Shown: positions 29,473 through 40,134, counted from the first letter of the stretch. The stretch: DNA of 64,000 bases from Chlamydia gallinacea 08-1274/3 (GCF_000471025.2 NZ_CP015840.1:1-64000), one strand, 5' to 3'. Numbers and translations: made by a program. Notes: generated by a model from the sequence alone, not told the origin.

Positions 29473-30806
29473 AGATTTCCTCCTGACATTTTTTTTCTCA
29501 TTTGTTCCAATTTTTCCTTACTCATATTTTTAAAAAACTTTTTTGATTTCGCCATATGCTTACGAAACTGATTTACATCTCCTAATGTCAACCCACATCC
29601 CGAAGCAATTCTTTTCATTCGACTCATATCAAGCTCCACTTCCTCTTTTCTTTCTTGAGGGGTCATGGAAAGAATCATCGCCTCAGTTCTTTTCATATGC
29701 TTTTCAGAGTCTTCTATCTCCTTATCACTTGGTCTTACACCGCCAAAACTTGGCATCATACCCATAAGCTTACGAAGAGGCCCCATACGACGAAAAGCTT
29801 TCATTTGCTTATAATAATCTTCATAAGTAAACGTAGCTTCTACTAGTTTTTTCCCAAATTCCTGATCTTCTTTCTCTGAGATACACTCACGCATTTTTTG
29901 AACAAAATGCACAGTATCTCCCATACCCAAAATACGATCGGCCATCGATTCCGCATTAAATAGACGAAGATCTTCTATCTTTTCTCCGCACCCCTCAAAC
30001 TTTATAGGTTTACCAAGAAGATTTTTCATAGACAAAACAGCTCCCGCACGAGCATCTCCATCTGTCATCGTAACAATCACTCCCGTGAGATCAAGATACT
30101 GATCAAAAGCCTTAGCCGTCGCAACAGCATCCTGTCCCATGGCAAGATTCATGACAAATAACCGCTCACACGAGAACGCAACTTTATGTATAGAGACAAG
30201 CTCCTGCATTAAATCATCGTCCACATGCAAACGACCTGCTGTATCAATCAAAACTAGGTCATGACCAGAAGACCGTGCATAATCAACAGCTTGTAAAGCC
30301 ACCTCAACAGGATTTTGACTACTACTAGTATAAAATTCAGCAGAAGTCGCAGAAATCAAATTTCTTAACTGATCTACAGCTGCAAGGCGCTTCAAATCAC
30401 AAGGGACAACAAGCACTTTCTTTGCCTTACGTTCGCGAATTACATAAGAAGCCAGTTTTGCACACGTAGTCGTTTTACCAGTTCCTTGCAATCCACAGAG
30501 CAAAATCACGCTAGGATTTCCCGAAATAGTCAACTCCGTTTTTCCATCAAGCAGCCCCACCAACTCTTCATGCAAATATTTTACAAACTGCTGACCGGGA
30601 GAAACATGCTTCCACACTTCCTCTCCCAAGATTCTTTGCTTGACCTTAGCAATAAAATCTTTAACAACGTGATAATTAACGTCAGCGTCTAGCAAAGCTA
30701 AGCGCACCTCCCGGATTGCTTCGGAGATGTTGCCTTCAGTAATCCTTCGAGAAGAAATTAATGAAGAAAAAATTGAAGATAGTTTTTGCGATAAAGAACT
30801 GATCAT
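29463..30806 (-). CDS. ffh: Signal recognition particle protein Ffh
   Basis: GTPase of the SRP that brings inner-membrane proteins to SecYEG. An N domain is followed by the G domain with G1 GLQGTGKTTTCAKLA near residue 105, DTAGRLHVDDDL, and TMTDGDARAGA. A methionine-rich M domain follows (MGPLRKLMGMMPSFGG; MTPQERKEEVELDMSRMKRIASGCGL), which binds the 4.5S RNA and signal sequences. 447 residues. It lies between prmC and rpsP in the long minus-strand cluster. Confidence 0.97.
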   Translation of the reverse strand: MISSLSQKLSSIFSSLISSRRITEGNISEAIREVRLALLDADVNYHVVKDFIAKVKQRILGEEVWKHVSPGQQFVKYLHEELVGLLDGKTELTISGNPSVILLCGLQGTGKTTTCAKLASYVIRERKAKKVLVVPCDLKRLAAVDQLRNLISATSAEFYTSSSQNPVEVALQAVDYARSSGHDLVLIDTAGRLHVDDDLMQELVSIHKVAFSCERLFVMNLAMGQDAVATAKAFDQYLDLTGVIVTMTDGDARAGAVLSMKNLLGKPIKFEGCGEKIEDLRLFNAESMADRILGMGDTVHFVQKMRECISEKEDQEFGKKLVEATFTYEDYYKQMKAFRRMGPLRKLMGMMPSFGGVRPSDKEIEDSEKHMKRTEAMILSMTPQERKEEVELDMSRMKRIASGCGLTLGDVNQFRKHMAKSKKFFKNMSKEKLEQMRKKMSGGNLWR

Positions 30807-30853
30807 CTACTCAGCAAAAATGCAAGAATCATCCCATGAGGATACAGAATCTG

Positions 30854-31678
30854 TTACATGATTTTCAAGAAAAAAATCCTATCCCACCCTGAGAGGTCTT
30901 GATATAAACAACCAGAAATTTTATATTTTTCAAAAATTTTTGTTACTTGACATCCCTGTTGATAACCGATTTCCAGCCAGGCAACGCCTCTAGGAGCTAA
31001 AATTTTATGAATATCTCTGGCTATACGTTCATAAAATTCCGTTCCAGAATTCCCTCCAACCAAAGCTTTCCAAGGCTCATAACAACGTACTTCAGGATCA
31101 GTGGATAAAATTTCCTTAAACGAAAGATATGGCGGATTACAAACAAAGGCATCTGCCCTATGGGTATAAGGAGAAAAAAGATCTCCAAGCAAAATTTCAA
31201 CATTTAAATGATTATACTCAGCATTCAATCGCGAAATCTCTACTGCTTTGGGACAAATATCAGAAAGCACCACATCAACAGAAGGACAATATTTTTTCAC
31301 AGCTAAACCTAGGCATCCACTACCGCAACACACATCATACAATCTCTTAATTTCCGGGTGTGCTCTTAGATAATGGATAACCTTTTCCGCCAAAAGTTCT
31401 GTTTCTGCTCTAGGAATCAACACCCGAGGATCTACGAATAGGGGCATACCCAAAAAAGATATATGGCCATGAATATAGGCCGCAGGCATGCGTTGGGATC
31501 GCTTATGGATTCGTTGCCAATAATCTAATAATTGTGCTTCATCCAAAGACATCGTGGATAAACATGTCCTAGATGTTACGCCAACAAGATCCATTAAAAC
31601 ATCTTCAGCTTCTCTATTAGGAAAAGCTATACCATGGTAAGCAAGATAATCAGCAGCTTGCTTAAGAATTTTCTTCAT
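30854..31678 (-). CDS. prmC: Release factor glutamine methyltransferase PrmC
   Basis: Methylates the Gln of the GGQ motif in release factors. The SAM-binding motif I is [16 protein letters not shown] and the catalytic NPPY is in [14 protein letters not shown]. An N-terminal helical substrate-recognition domain is present. The open frame extends to 31708 ([10 protein letters not shown]...), but the ATG at 31678 ([11 protein letters not shown]) fits homologues better and gives 274 residues. It overlaps its substrate gene prfA by 17 bp, a natural functional pair. Confidence 0.94.
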   Translation of the reverse strand: MKKILKQAADYLAYHGIAFPNREAEDVLMDLVGVTSRTCLSTMSLDEAQLLDYWQRIHKRSQRMPAAYIHGHISFLGMPLFVDPRVLIPRAETELLAEKVIHYLRAHPEIKRLYDVCCGSGCLGLAVKKYCPSVDVVLSDICPKAVEISRLNAEYNHLNVEILLGDLFSPYTHRADAFVCNPPYLSFKEILSTDPEVRCYEPWKALVGGNSGTEFYERIARDIHKILAPRGVAWLEIGYQQGCQVTKIFEKYKISGCLYQDLSGWDRIFFLKIM

Positions 31679-32747
31679 CACTGCTTTGTAATAATTGATG
31701 ATAAGCATGGCTCACTAGAGCTGATGTAATCACATCCAAATCGCCATCCATAACTTTATCCAAACTATATAGGGTGAGCCCAATACGATGATCCGTCACA
31801 CGATTTTGTGAAAAATTATACGTACGGATCCTTTCTGAGCGATCCCCACTTCCTACTTGAGCAGAACGCATCGCCGTCGCCTCTTGATGCCGTCTCTGCA
31901 TCTCAGCATCCCGTATGCGAGCTTTTAGGATACGCATGGCCTTGGCTTTATTCTTATGCTGACTACGTTCATCCTGACAAGTAACCACGACTCCTGTGGG
32001 TAAGTGAGTAATCCTGACCGCAGAATCAGTAACATTGACATGCTGCCCTCCTGCCCCAGAAGCACGAAAGGTATCTATTTTCAAATCTTTTTCATTAATA
32101 AATACTTCCTCTTCTTCCTCAGAAGGTTCGGGCAATACAGCAATAGTAATTGCCGAAGTATGGACACGTCCTTGAGTTTCTGTTTCCGGCACCCTTTGGA
32201 CTCGATGCGTTCCTGCTTCATACTGAAGCAAACGCTTCACGCCTGTCCCTGAAATTCCCATGACATATTCTTTGTATCCACCAATATCCGATTCTGAAGC
32301 AGAAAGAACCTCATATTTCCACCCCTTAGAATCTGAATACAGATGATACATACGTACACAGTCTCCTACAAAAAGAGCTGCCTCATCCCCTCCAGTCCCT
32401 GCACGCAATTCCATAATTACGTTTAAGTCATCCTCAGGATCCGGCGGCACTAATAAATTCTCTAAAATTTTAGTTAATTTCTCTATCTCATCCTTCTCAA
32501 GTTGTATCCCCTCTTCTAACATAGCTATCATTTCGGGATCCTTCTCTTGAGCTAAAGCCTGCTTATCATCCCTCAAAATCTTCTCAGTACTCAATAAACG
32601 ATCGTATACATTTTTAAGTTCAGAAAGACGTGCATGTTCCTTACTTAAACTACTATACTCTTTAGGATTTTCAAAAATCTGTGGATCAGAAATCTTAACT
32701 TCAATTTCTTCTAGGCGTTTTAAATACTCTAGAATCTTTTTTTCCAT
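31662..32747 (-). CDS. prfA: Peptide chain release factor 1
   Basis: Reads UAA and UAG stop codons and releases the nascent peptide. The catalytic GGQ lies in [25 protein letters not shown] near residue 232. RF1-type features include the [20 protein letters not shown] block and the [29 protein letters not shown] segment. 361 residues. It is followed by prmC, which modifies it. Confidence 0.97.
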   Translation of the reverse strand: MEKKILEYLKRLEEIEVKISDPQIFENPKEYSSLSKEHARLSELKNVYDRLLSTEKILRDDKQALAQEKDPEMIAMLEEGIQLEKDEIEKLTKILENLLVPPDPEDDLNVIMELRAGTGGDEAALFVGDCVRMYHLYSDSKGWKYEVLSASESDIGGYKEYVMGISGTGVKRLLQYEAGTHRVQRVPETETQGRVHTSAITIAVLPEPSEEEEEVFINEKDLKIDTFRASGAGGQHVNVTDSAVRITHLPTGVVVTCQDERSQHKNKAKAMRILKARIRDAEMQRRHQEATAMRSAQVGSGDRSERIRTYNFSQNRVTDHRIGLTLYSLDKVMDGDLDVITSALVSHAYHQLLQSSDEENS

Positions 32748-33063
32748 GGGCCTCTTTCCTAATCAAGCATCCCTGCAATACTTCCAGATAAATAATAGAA
32801 AAACCAGAAAGCTGCATCAGCCTAAACCTAAAAACTACCTCTATTCAAGGATAACTCGCCGATAAAACTACCTCAACGCACAAAGACAACTCAAAGAGAC
32901 CTCTTTGCCCAACTACCTCAAGCCGTTACGAGTTAACATTGCTAGAAGTCTTTATACATTTGCTAATTACATCTCGTCAATATGTGCAGAGACTTCCTAG
33001 AAAGATAAGAAAAGACTTGTAAACAGCCAAAAACACGTGACTTATAAGAAATATTAAAGAAAC
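32748..33063. other. 316-bp intergenic region prfA / rpmE
   Basis: No credible ORF and no strong terminator. The only symmetry seen is a short palindrome CAAAGAG-AC-CTCTTTG near 32892-32907. The region separates rpmE from the prfA-led cluster and probably holds the prfA promoter, which I could not place. Confidence 0.55.
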
Positions 33064-33381
33064 TTACTTCTTTTTCTTTGTGGAACCCTTCTTTTTCCCT
33101 TTAGCAGGGGCAGCGGTCTCTTCAACGGGAGATGGAGCTTTAATATTGCTATAGCGTTTTAAAAATTTATCAACACGCCCCTCAGCATCTACAAATTTCT
33201 TGCTTCCTGTAAAGAAGGGATGTGAGGCTGAAGAAACGCTGACGTAACAAACGGGATACTCTTTTCCTTCAAAAACTTCTGTTTTGTCAGTTTGATACGT
33301 AGATCCGCAGACAAATTTATATCCAGTAGAAGAATCTACAAATAAAACCTGTCTATATTCAGGATGAGTGTTCTTTTTCAT
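33064..33381 (-). CDS. rpmE: 50S ribosomal protein L31, type B-like
   Basis: Ribosomal protein of the 50S central protuberance. [23 protein letters not shown] and [25 protein letters not shown] follow the type B (YkgM/RpmE2) pattern. The four-Cys zinc set of type A L31 is absent; only two separated Cys remain. A Lys-rich tail ([12 protein letters not shown]) extends it to 105 residues. A GGAG ribosome site precedes the ATG. Confidence 0.95.
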   Translation of the reverse strand: MKKNTHPEYRQVLFVDSSTGYKFVCGSTYQTDKTEVFEGKEYPVCYVSVSSASHPFFTGSKKFVDAEGRVDKFLKRYSNIKAPSPVEETAAPAKGKKKGSTKKKK

Positions 33382-33460
33382 ATTGACAACTCCAAAATCA
33401 CCATCTTAGTATACGAGAAACCTTACTAAGAAACTCAGAAAAAGTGTACCGAAATACCCT

Positions 33461-34210
33461 ATGAAAAGGCAAGAAAAAATGCACCCACTCCCTATGCTAT
33501 TTCAACTTTTTCTAATCATGTTTTTGTCCCTTCCCTTTGGACTGAAAGCTCAGGAAATATCTTCATTTAAAAAAAATATTTTTCTTGCACACCCAGGCGA
33601 CTATGCAGTTCTCAGCAAAGGAAGTCAAAAAATATTTTTACTTGTAAAATCTATTTCTCCCGATGCTGTATGGCTAGAAATAACCGAGTTCCCCCACTTA
33701 TCTCCTTCTGAGCGTACTTTAGTTAAAGATACTCCATGGAAAACCCTGATTCATACATTAAAAGCACATAAAAAGATCTCTTTGATTTACTTATCCTATC
33801 AAGACACTCGGGTGTTCAGTTTTAACAGCAAAACCCACTCCTGGATTCCCTCAAACCAAAATGACTTAAATCCTTTTCTTTCTACCTTATTACATCTTTC
33901 TTTAAGAAATGCTCCCACACATTTAATCAAAACTCAAGGGAAAGACCAGACTCCCTGGTCTCCTAAAGTATCCTTGAATGGCATGCCCTCTGTGAAAATA
34001 CCTACACAAGCCAAACATACGTTCTGGCCTCCAGACACTTCTGCATTATCAGGCAGAAGTATCCTGATGTATTTCACCGTGCCCGACATCTCTGTCTTTC
34101 CTATTTGGATAAGTATAGATACCCCCAAGGGAGAAGTAATCGTCCGAGCAATCGATGTGGGACACGACGCCACCTCCCCTCTAACATACTCTTTACCAAC
34201 TATAAAATAA
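33461..34210 (+). CDS. Hypothetical exported protein
   Basis: Unknown function, 249 residues. The N-terminus is a classical Sec signal: basic start MKRQEK, hydrophobic core LPMLFQLFLIMFLSLPFGL and a probable cleavage after LKA before QEISS. The mature part is beta-rich and Ser/Thr/Pro-rich, with no domain I recognise. It is likely periplasmic. It is divergent from rpmE and about 290 bp upstream of lepB. Confidence 0.75.
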   Translation: MKRQEKMHPLPMLFQLFLIMFLSLPFGLKAQEISSFKKNIFLAHPGDYAVLSKGSQKIFLLVKSISPDAVWLEITEFPHLSPSERTLVKDTPWKTLIHTLKAHKKISLIYLSYQDTRVFSFNSKTHSWIPSNQNDLNPFLSTLLHLSLRNAPTHLIKTQGKDQTPWSPKVSLNGMPSVKIPTQAKHTFWPPDTSALSGRSILMYFTVPDISVFPIWISIDTPKGEVIVRAIDVGHDATSPLTYSLPTIK

Positions 34211-34289
34211 CTCTACATTCTAAATGTAAAGTGGCAATGATTTCTTCAATAAAAAAAGAAAAATCTTGCTCCTTACCTAGAAAATATTT

Positions 34290-34317
34290 TTGATTGAAAA
34301 ATCTAATACAGTAAAAT
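34290..34317 (+). promoter_or_regulatory. Possible promoter upstream of lepB
   Basis: TTGATT (34290-34295), a 16-bp spacer, then TAAAAT (34312-34317). The match is reasonable, but in AT-rich DNA such matches occur by chance. The leader to the lepB ATG would be about 175 nt. Confidence 0.35.
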
Positions 34318-34499
34318 AGCCTTCAATACCTAAACATGATTGTTTAGCAATAAAGATGACAAGGCTCGTATGTTTCTTTAAAAATCATGGATTTCAATAA
34401 AAGAACTTCCCTCAAGCCTTAAGTACTTCTCTATGCATTATAGAGACTAGCGTCAGTACAATACCATTCAGTAATTCAGGATTGCTACGGGCATTTTTT

Positions 34500-36386
34500 A
34501 TGAAACAACAGTATTCTCTAAATAAAAGTCGCCAAATACTTCATTCTACATATAAGCTGCTTAAAAGCAAAAAAGTTGCCTGTCACCCCAATGCTCAAAA
34601 AGAAGGGAAAATCCTTTTAGAACAATTAGAAGAAGCTATTTTCCAAAAAGACAGGGAATTGGCCAGCCAACTAGCTAAAAGAGCTCAGCAATTCCAAAAA
34701 ACATACCCATCTTCTCTGGTAAAAAAAATTTGGGAATTTACAAAAGCTATTTTCTTCGCAGCTATTCTAGCTTTCTGTATTCGTCAATTTTGGTTTGAAC
34801 TTTATGAAGTTCCTACCGGATCCATGCGGCCCACAATTTTAGAACAAGACCGCCTGATTGTTTCTAAAACTACGTTTGGCCTTCATTTTCCTTTTATTAA
34901 ACAACCTTGGGGATTCCGTCCTGAAGCTGTGACTCGTGGTGGCCTAGTCGTCTTTACCGTAGGTGATCTTCCCATTCCTAACCCTAACACACAATATTTT
35001 TGGTTTTTTACAGGAAAAAAACGCTATATCAAGCGCTGTATGGGAAAACCCGGTGATATTGTATACTTTTACGGGGGGAAAATTTATGGTTTAGATCATA
35101 AGGGAGATCCTATTACATTTCCTACAGAGCATGGTTTAGATCAGCTTTACCACGTTCCCTACATCTCCTTTGATGGCTCTACAGAAATGACAAAAGGAGA
35201 AAAAACAACAATATGCTTCAAACAAATGAATCAACCTTGTGGGAAACTCGTCTTCCCTCGCGAAGAATCTTATGGGCAATTTTTCAACCAGAATACGTGG
35301 AATAACGATACACCAAATGCTTTAAAATACCCACATCAAAAGCCAGTAAGCTATGCAGATCTTTTTGGTATGGGAAATTACGCTATGGTACGTATTCTTA
35401 CTCATAAACAAGCCAGCCTATCCCATATAACACCAACTTCCCCCGCCATAGCCTACCTAGAAATCAACCATACTCCAAATACTTCCTATCCCCCACCACA
35501 AATTCATAGTTATAATCAACAGTTATTCCCTACCCTACGTCCTATGACAACTCTCCTTCCTCTAAGACAGGAACACATTCATTTAATTAGGAATAACCTC
35601 AATACATCACGTTTTATCATTTCTGAGGGTGTTGCTTATAAGTATCAACCCAATGTGTTAAAGCTCGACCCAGCATCACGCATTTTTGCCTTACCCTTCC
35701 CAGGGGTTGAAAACGGCTGTTATGAATACTTTAAAGGAGAAGCTTACAAAATTGGGTTTGGTGGAATTCGTTACAAACTTAAACCCACTCATCCGCTTAT
35801 GCAATTAAATGATAATCAAGTTATTGATTTATTTAATTGTGGAATGAATTTTAATTCGTTTTATATCCCTACAAATCCTAAACACAGTCCACTACCTAAC
35901 CGTTATGCCTTCTATAATCACGGCAACCTCTATATCATGGACTCACCCATTTTCATTCAAAGTGACCCGGCATTACAAAAATTTGTGGAGCTAGAAAAAG
36001 CAAAACAAGAAGCTTCTTCCGAAAGTCAACCTTATATAGGATTTATCGATCGCGGCCCCCCCCCTAACAATCCTGAAGAATTTGCTACATTTATTCGTAA
36101 CTTCGGAATACACGTTCCAGAAAGACACATATTAGTCTTAGGAGATAATTACTCCATGAGTGCAGACAGTCGAGAATTTGGCTTTGTCCCCGTAGAAAAT
36201 TTGCTCGGAACACCTTTATGGATTTTCTGGCCCTTAGGACATTTCCAACACTTAAAAAATGTCTCGTCTCCCACGACATTGCCTGGCTATACAGTCAATG
36301 GCCTTGCTTTAGCAGCTCTTCTATATGTTGCAAGCCATTCTTACTTTAAAAAGCGCCGTCGCTTATTCCCCAAAAATCAAAAATAA
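34500..36386 (+). CDS. lepB: Signal peptidase I (large chlamydial form)
   Basis: Cleaves Sec signal peptides at the inner membrane. A membrane helix (AIFFAAILAFCIRQFWF) precedes the catalytic Ser in EVPTGSMRPTILEQDRLIV near residue 106. The general-base Lys lies in KRYIKRCMGKPGDIVYFYGG near residue 178, and the conserved box LVLGDNYSMSADSREFGFVP is near 555. About 370 residues separate the Lys box from the GDN box, making the enzyme 628 residues against about 320 in E. coli. A C-terminal hydrophobic segment follows. The ATG at 34500 is chosen over the TTG at 34482. Confidence 0.94.
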   Translation: MKQQYSLNKSRQILHSTYKLLKSKKVACHPNAQKEGKILLEQLEEAIFQKDRELASQLAKRAQQFQKTYPSSLVKKIWEFTKAIFFAAILAFCIRQFWFELYEVPTGSMRPTILEQDRLIVSKTTFGLHFPFIKQPWGFRPEAVTRGGLVVFTVGDLPIPNPNTQYFWFFTGKKRYIKRCMGKPGDIVYFYGGKIYGLDHKGDPITFPTEHGLDQLYHVPYISFDGSTEMTKGEKTTICFKQMNQPCGKLVFPREESYGQFFNQNTWNNDTPNALKYPHQKPVSYADLFGMGNYAMVRILTHKQASLSHITPTSPAIAYLEINHTPNTSYPPPQIHSYNQQLFPTLRPMTTLLPLRQEHIHLIRNNLNTSRFIISEGVAYKYQPNVLKLDPASRIFALPFPGVENGCYEYFKGEAYKIGFGGIRYKLKPTHPLMQLNDNQVIDLFNCGMNFNSFYIPTNPKHSPLPNRYAFYNHGNLYIMDSPIFIQSDPALQKFVELEKAKQEASSESQPYIGFIDRGPPPNNPEEFATFIRNFGIHVPERHILVLGDNYSMSADSREFGFVPVENLLGTPLWIFWPLGHFQHLKNVSSPTTLPGYTVNGLALAALLYVASHSYFKKRRRLFPKNQK

Positions 36387-36395
36387 TAAATTAGA

Positions 36396-36426
36396 AAAGA
36401 GCCTCCATTTACAAGAGGCTTTTTTT
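36396..36426. terminator. Terminator between convergent lepB and ileS
   Basis: AGCCTC (36400-36405) pairs with GAGGCT (36415-36420), flanked by AAAAG on the left and seven T on the right. It could act in both directions. It touches the last codon of ileS. Confidence 0.8.
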
Positions 36427-39400
36427 CATTTACATGGACTGGATACTACGTTAAAAGCAATAGTCGTTGGGTACCCATTAATATCCCATTCCTCTCCTTC
36501 TAAGAGATCTGCAAACTGGTATTGCTGGGTCAATGTTTCCTCGCAAATATACTCTTTATATTTCATGAATGCTGCTTGTACTTCTGATGACGTTTTCATC
36601 TGCAAGGAAATACGGTCAGAAACCTGAAGTTTGCGGTTCCTACGCATCGTGTTAATTTTATTTACAATCTCCCTAGAAAGGGCCTCTGTAATGAGATCTT
36701 CTGTCAATTGACAATCCAAAACAACTGTAAATAGTGTAGAGCTACGCGCCACATACCCAGGCTCTGTTTCCCAAGAAATGAGTACATCATCGAGCTCGAG
36801 TGTCATCTGGGTATCACCCAAAAGAAGAGACACATATTGCTGTTGTAGAAACCGTTGTATTGCTTCTTGAGATAGGGAAGCTAATGCCTTTTTCACTTCG
36901 TTAATTTTACTCCCTACCTTCTTCCCTAAAGAACGGAAATTCGGCTTCACTGTTGTTCTAATAAAGTGAGGCGTCTCTTTATAAAAGACTATATTTTTTA
37001 TATTAAGTTCCTCAGCAATCAACTGCTCAAAAGAAGTTAAAACATCTAAACGCTCCTTAGGCCCAATAATATAAAAATTAGATAAAGGTTGACGTACTTT
37101 CAATTTGTATTCTTTGCGCAACGAATGGCCTAAACCAACAATTTCCCGTACATCACTCATACGTTGTTCTAACTCAGGGAATACCTTATCAAGATTCTTA
37201 TGTGGAAAATCACATAAATGTACAGACTCTTCAGAAGATGTGTGTCGAATTTGCTGATAAATATCTTCCGATATAAATGGAATAAATGGAGCAATCACCT
37301 TGGAAAAAACTAAAAGAACCTCATAAAGAGTTGCAAATGCAGCTCTTCTATCTAAAGTGTCTTCAGACTCCCAAAAGCGACGCCGAGAGCGACGAATATA
37401 CCAATTAGTCAGATCATCAATAAATGCTACAAAAGGATGAACTGCCATATGCAAATTATAAGCACCCATACTATCACGAACCTTGCCAATAACAGTATTG
37501 AGATTCGATAGAATCCATCGATCAATCTCAGTATAGGCACAACCCTCCTTCCCAAACTGACTCTTGTCGAAACCATATAAATCTGTGTACGTCTTAAAAA
37601 ATGTTAATACGTTGGTTAAAGGAAGAAGTATCTGCTTCAAAATGGACTCAACACCTTTATCGGAAAACCGTAAATCTTCAGCTTTAACAACAACACTATG
37701 CAATAAATATAATCTTAAGGCATCAGCTCCGTAGGTATTCATAATATGCATAGGACTGGGATAATTATTTAATCTCTTAGACATTTTGTTTCCGTCTTCT
37801 GCTAAAATAATCCCATTGACTATCGCATTCTTAAATGCCGGCTGGTTAAACAACGCTGTAGAAATGACTGTAAGCGTGTAAAACCAACCTCGCGTTTGAT
37901 CTAATCCTTCAGCAATAAAATCGGCAGGAAAACTGGATTCCGTTTGTTGTTGATTTTCAAAAGGATAGTGGTTTTGAGCGTAAGGCATAGCTCCTGAATC
38001 AAACCAACAATCAAAAACATAAGGAACACGTTGGAAAGACTTACCATTCTTTTGAATTTTTAATTGATCAATAAAATGACAATGCAAATCGGAAATCTTT
38101 TCTCCTGAAAGTTCTTCGAGTTCTTTAATAGAACCCACAACTAGAATTTCTCCATCTGCACTTTTCCAAATAGGAATCGGTGTCCCCCAATAACGGTTTC
38201 TACTTATTGCCCAATCCCGAGCCCCTTCTAACCACTTACCAAAACGCCCTTCCTTAATATGCTCAGGGACCCAATGGATCTTTTGGTTCTCCTGCAACAT
38301 TCGATCTTTTATCTCTTCAACAGCAATAAACCAGGAGTTTACAGTCTTATAAATTAATGGAGTATCTGTCCTCCAACAAAAAGGATACCTATGCATGATT
38401 GTGCCTTGATAAAATACTTTACCAAGTCCTTTTAACTTTCTGACAATCTCCTTGTCACAATCCTTAATATACTTTCCTTGATACTCAGGAACCTCTCCAG
38501 TGAAATACCCATGATTATCTATAGGACAAACAACAGGAATATGGTGTTCTTTACAAACAAAAAAATCTGCTTCTCCAAATGCAGGTGCCATATGGACAAC
38601 ACCCGTCCCTTCATTTTCCTCGACAAAAGGACCGGGAATAACGCGAAAAGCTCCTTCCTGACGTTTATGAGTAAAAATATCAAAAGGAGGTAAGTAATTC
38701 TTACCCACAAGGGATGTCCCAGGAAAACTCTCTAGAATCTCGTAGGATGTAGAATCAGAAAACCAACGTGCTACACACTCCTGGCCTAAAATCCACTGCT
38801 CTCCAGAACTTTTATCAATAATACGTACATAAATAAGTTCTGGTCCTACTGCAACAGCCATATTGGATACCAACGTCCATGGAGTTGTTGTCCATACAAG
38901 TAAAGACGCGGGATCATCAACTAAGGAAAACTTCACGATTATAGAAGGATCATTAACTTCTTTATAATTTTGTCCCGCTTCAAAATTAGATAGTGGGGTC
39001 CCCAGCTTTGTAGAAAAGGGAACGACTTTTACACTCTCATAAACAAGTCCCTGCTTATATAAAGAAGAAAATACCCACCAAACGCTTTCCATGAATGAAG
39101 CATCCATGGTCTTCCATGTCGCAGAAAAATCTACCCATCTTCCTATACGATTAACATAATGTTGCCATTCTTTAACGTAGCGTAAAACAATATTGCGACA
39201 TTCTTCATTAAACGCACCGATCCCAAAATTCTCAATAGCTCCCGGAGTTGTCAAATTCAAAGACTTCTCTACTTCATATTCTACGGGTACACCATGACAG
39301 TCCCAGCCAAACCTTCGGGGAACATAATAACCATTCATAGTCGCAAAACGACAAACAGCATCTTTGATCGTTCCAGCCAGCAAATGTCCATAATGAGGAA

Positions 39401-39563
39401 GCCCTGTAGCAAACGGCGGCCCATCATAAAATGCGTATATAGGCTTACCCAAACGCAGTTGTAACGACTTCTGGAAAATATGATTACGGTTCCAAAATTC
39501 TAGTATTTGTTCTTCTCTATCTACCAATCCATCCTTATATTCCGTATCCATTTCCTTAGCCAT
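36426..39563 (-). CDS. ileS: Isoleucyl-tRNA synthetase
   Basis: Charges tRNA-Ile and edits Val. HIGH-like motif PPFATGLPHYGHLLAG near residue 50, GWDCHGVPVEYEVEK, the CP1 editing domain with WTTTPWTLVSNMAVAV, and KMSKRLNNYPSP near 595. At 1045 residues it is the long form that groups with eukaryotic-type IleS in several intracellular bacteria, without the C-terminal zinc-finger ending of the E. coli type. Confidence 0.97.
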   Translation of the reverse strand: MAKEMDTEYKDGLVDREEQILEFWNRNHIFQKSLQLRLGKPIYAFYDGPPFATGLPHYGHLLAGTIKDAVCRFATMNGYYVPRRFGWDCHGVPVEYEVEKSLNLTTPGAIENFGIGAFNEECRNIVLRYVKEWQHYVNRIGRWVDFSATWKTMDASFMESVWWVFSSLYKQGLVYESVKVVPFSTKLGTPLSNFEAGQNYKEVNDPSIIVKFSLVDDPASLLVWTTTPWTLVSNMAVAVGPELIYVRIIDKSSGEQWILGQECVARWFSDSTSYEILESFPGTSLVGKNYLPPFDIFTHKRQEGAFRVIPGPFVEENEGTGVVHMAPAFGEADFFVCKEHHIPVVCPIDNHGYFTGEVPEYQGKYIKDCDKEIVRKLKGLGKVFYQGTIMHRYPFCWRTDTPLIYKTVNSWFIAVEEIKDRMLQENQKIHWVPEHIKEGRFGKWLEGARDWAISRNRYWGTPIPIWKSADGEILVVGSIKELEELSGEKISDLHCHFIDQLKIQKNGKSFQRVPYVFDCWFDSGAMPYAQNHYPFENQQQTESSFPADFIAEGLDQTRGWFYTLTVISTALFNQPAFKNAIVNGIILAEDGNKMSKRLNNYPSPMHIMNTYGADALRLYLLHSVVVKAEDLRFSDKGVESILKQILLPLTNVLTFFKTYTDLYGFDKSQFGKEGCAYTEIDRWILSNLNTVIGKVRDSMGAYNLHMAVHPFVAFIDDLTNWYIRRSRRRFWESEDTLDRRAAFATLYEVLLVFSKVIAPFIPFISEDIYQQIRHTSSEESVHLCDFPHKNLDKVFPELEQRMSDVREIVGLGHSLRKEYKLKVRQPLSNFYIIGPKERLDVLTSFEQLIAEELNIKNIVFYKETPHFIRTTVKPNFRSLGKKVGSKINEVKKALASLSQEAIQRFLQQQYVSLLLGDTQMTLELDDVLISWETEPGYVARSSTLFTVVLDCQLTEDLITEALSREIVNKINTMRRNRKLQVSDRISLQMKTSSEVQAAFMKYKEYICEETLTQQYQFADLLEGEEWDINGYPTTIAFNVVSSPCK

Positions 39564-39651
39564 GAAGTATGTATAAATTTGAAATCTCCATTAAAATAAA
39601 GGGTTTTCTGGTTTTCGTCCACCTCCCTAGAATTCAAAAAATCTCATTCTA

Positions 39652-39680
39652 TTGACAAAATGTATGACAAAGAGATACTA
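39652..39680 (+). promoter_or_regulatory. Promoter of ssrA (tmRNA)
   Basis: Perfect -35 TTGACA (39652-39657), a 17-bp spacer, then ATACTA (39675-39680) as a weak -10. RNA would start near 39688, leaving a precursor leader of about 30 nt to be removed to reach the mature 5' end. Confidence 0.6.
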
Positions 39681-39717
39681 AGGTGACAAAAAAACCGAAA
39701 AAAGACGTAAATGTTTC

Positions 39718-40134
39718 GGGGGTGTATAGGTTTCGACTTGGAAATGAAGTGTTAATAGCATGCGGAGGGCGTTGGCTGGCCTCCTAAAAAGCCGACAAAA
39801 CAATAAATGCCGAACCTAAGGCTGAATGCGAAATTATCAGCTTCTCTTCTCTCTCTGAAGAAAGATTAGCTGCTTAATTAGCAAAAGTTGTTATCTAAAT
39901 TTAGATAACCCGGCGCTCTTGGGCTCCACCAGAGGCTTAAGAAGCGCCGTCATCCATCTGGTTGGAATTTGCTCCTTCTAATTCTCAAAGGAGTTCATTC
40001 GAGATTTCTGAGAGTCGTTGTCTCCTATAGACGTTCTTAGCTAAGGGAGGTCAATGTAACACGACTAGGAACTAAGCATGTAGATATTAACAGGGAGTTT
40101 GCTAAGGACGAGAGTTCGAGTCTCTCCACCTCCA
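39718..40134 (+). ncRNA. ssrA: Transfer-messenger RNA (tmRNA)
   Basis: Rescues stalled ribosomes and tags the nascent peptide for proteolysis. The 5' GGGGGTG pairs with the 3' CACCTCC to form the acceptor stem. TAGGTTTCGACTTGG at the 5' end and GAGTTCGAGTCTCTCCACCTCC at the 3' end form the tRNA-like domain, split by the mRNA and pseudoknot regions. The resume codon GCC is near 39810 and the tag reads AEPKAECEIISF, then SSLSEERLAA, then stop. The one-piece form is about 417 nt. CCA is not encoded. The tag start matches what I recall for Chlamydia. Confidence 0.96.

Noticed and set aside
32892-32907. Palindrome CAAAGAG-AC-CTCTTTG as an operator
   Set aside because: Short, with a 2-bp centre, no known factor, and no clear promoter next to it.
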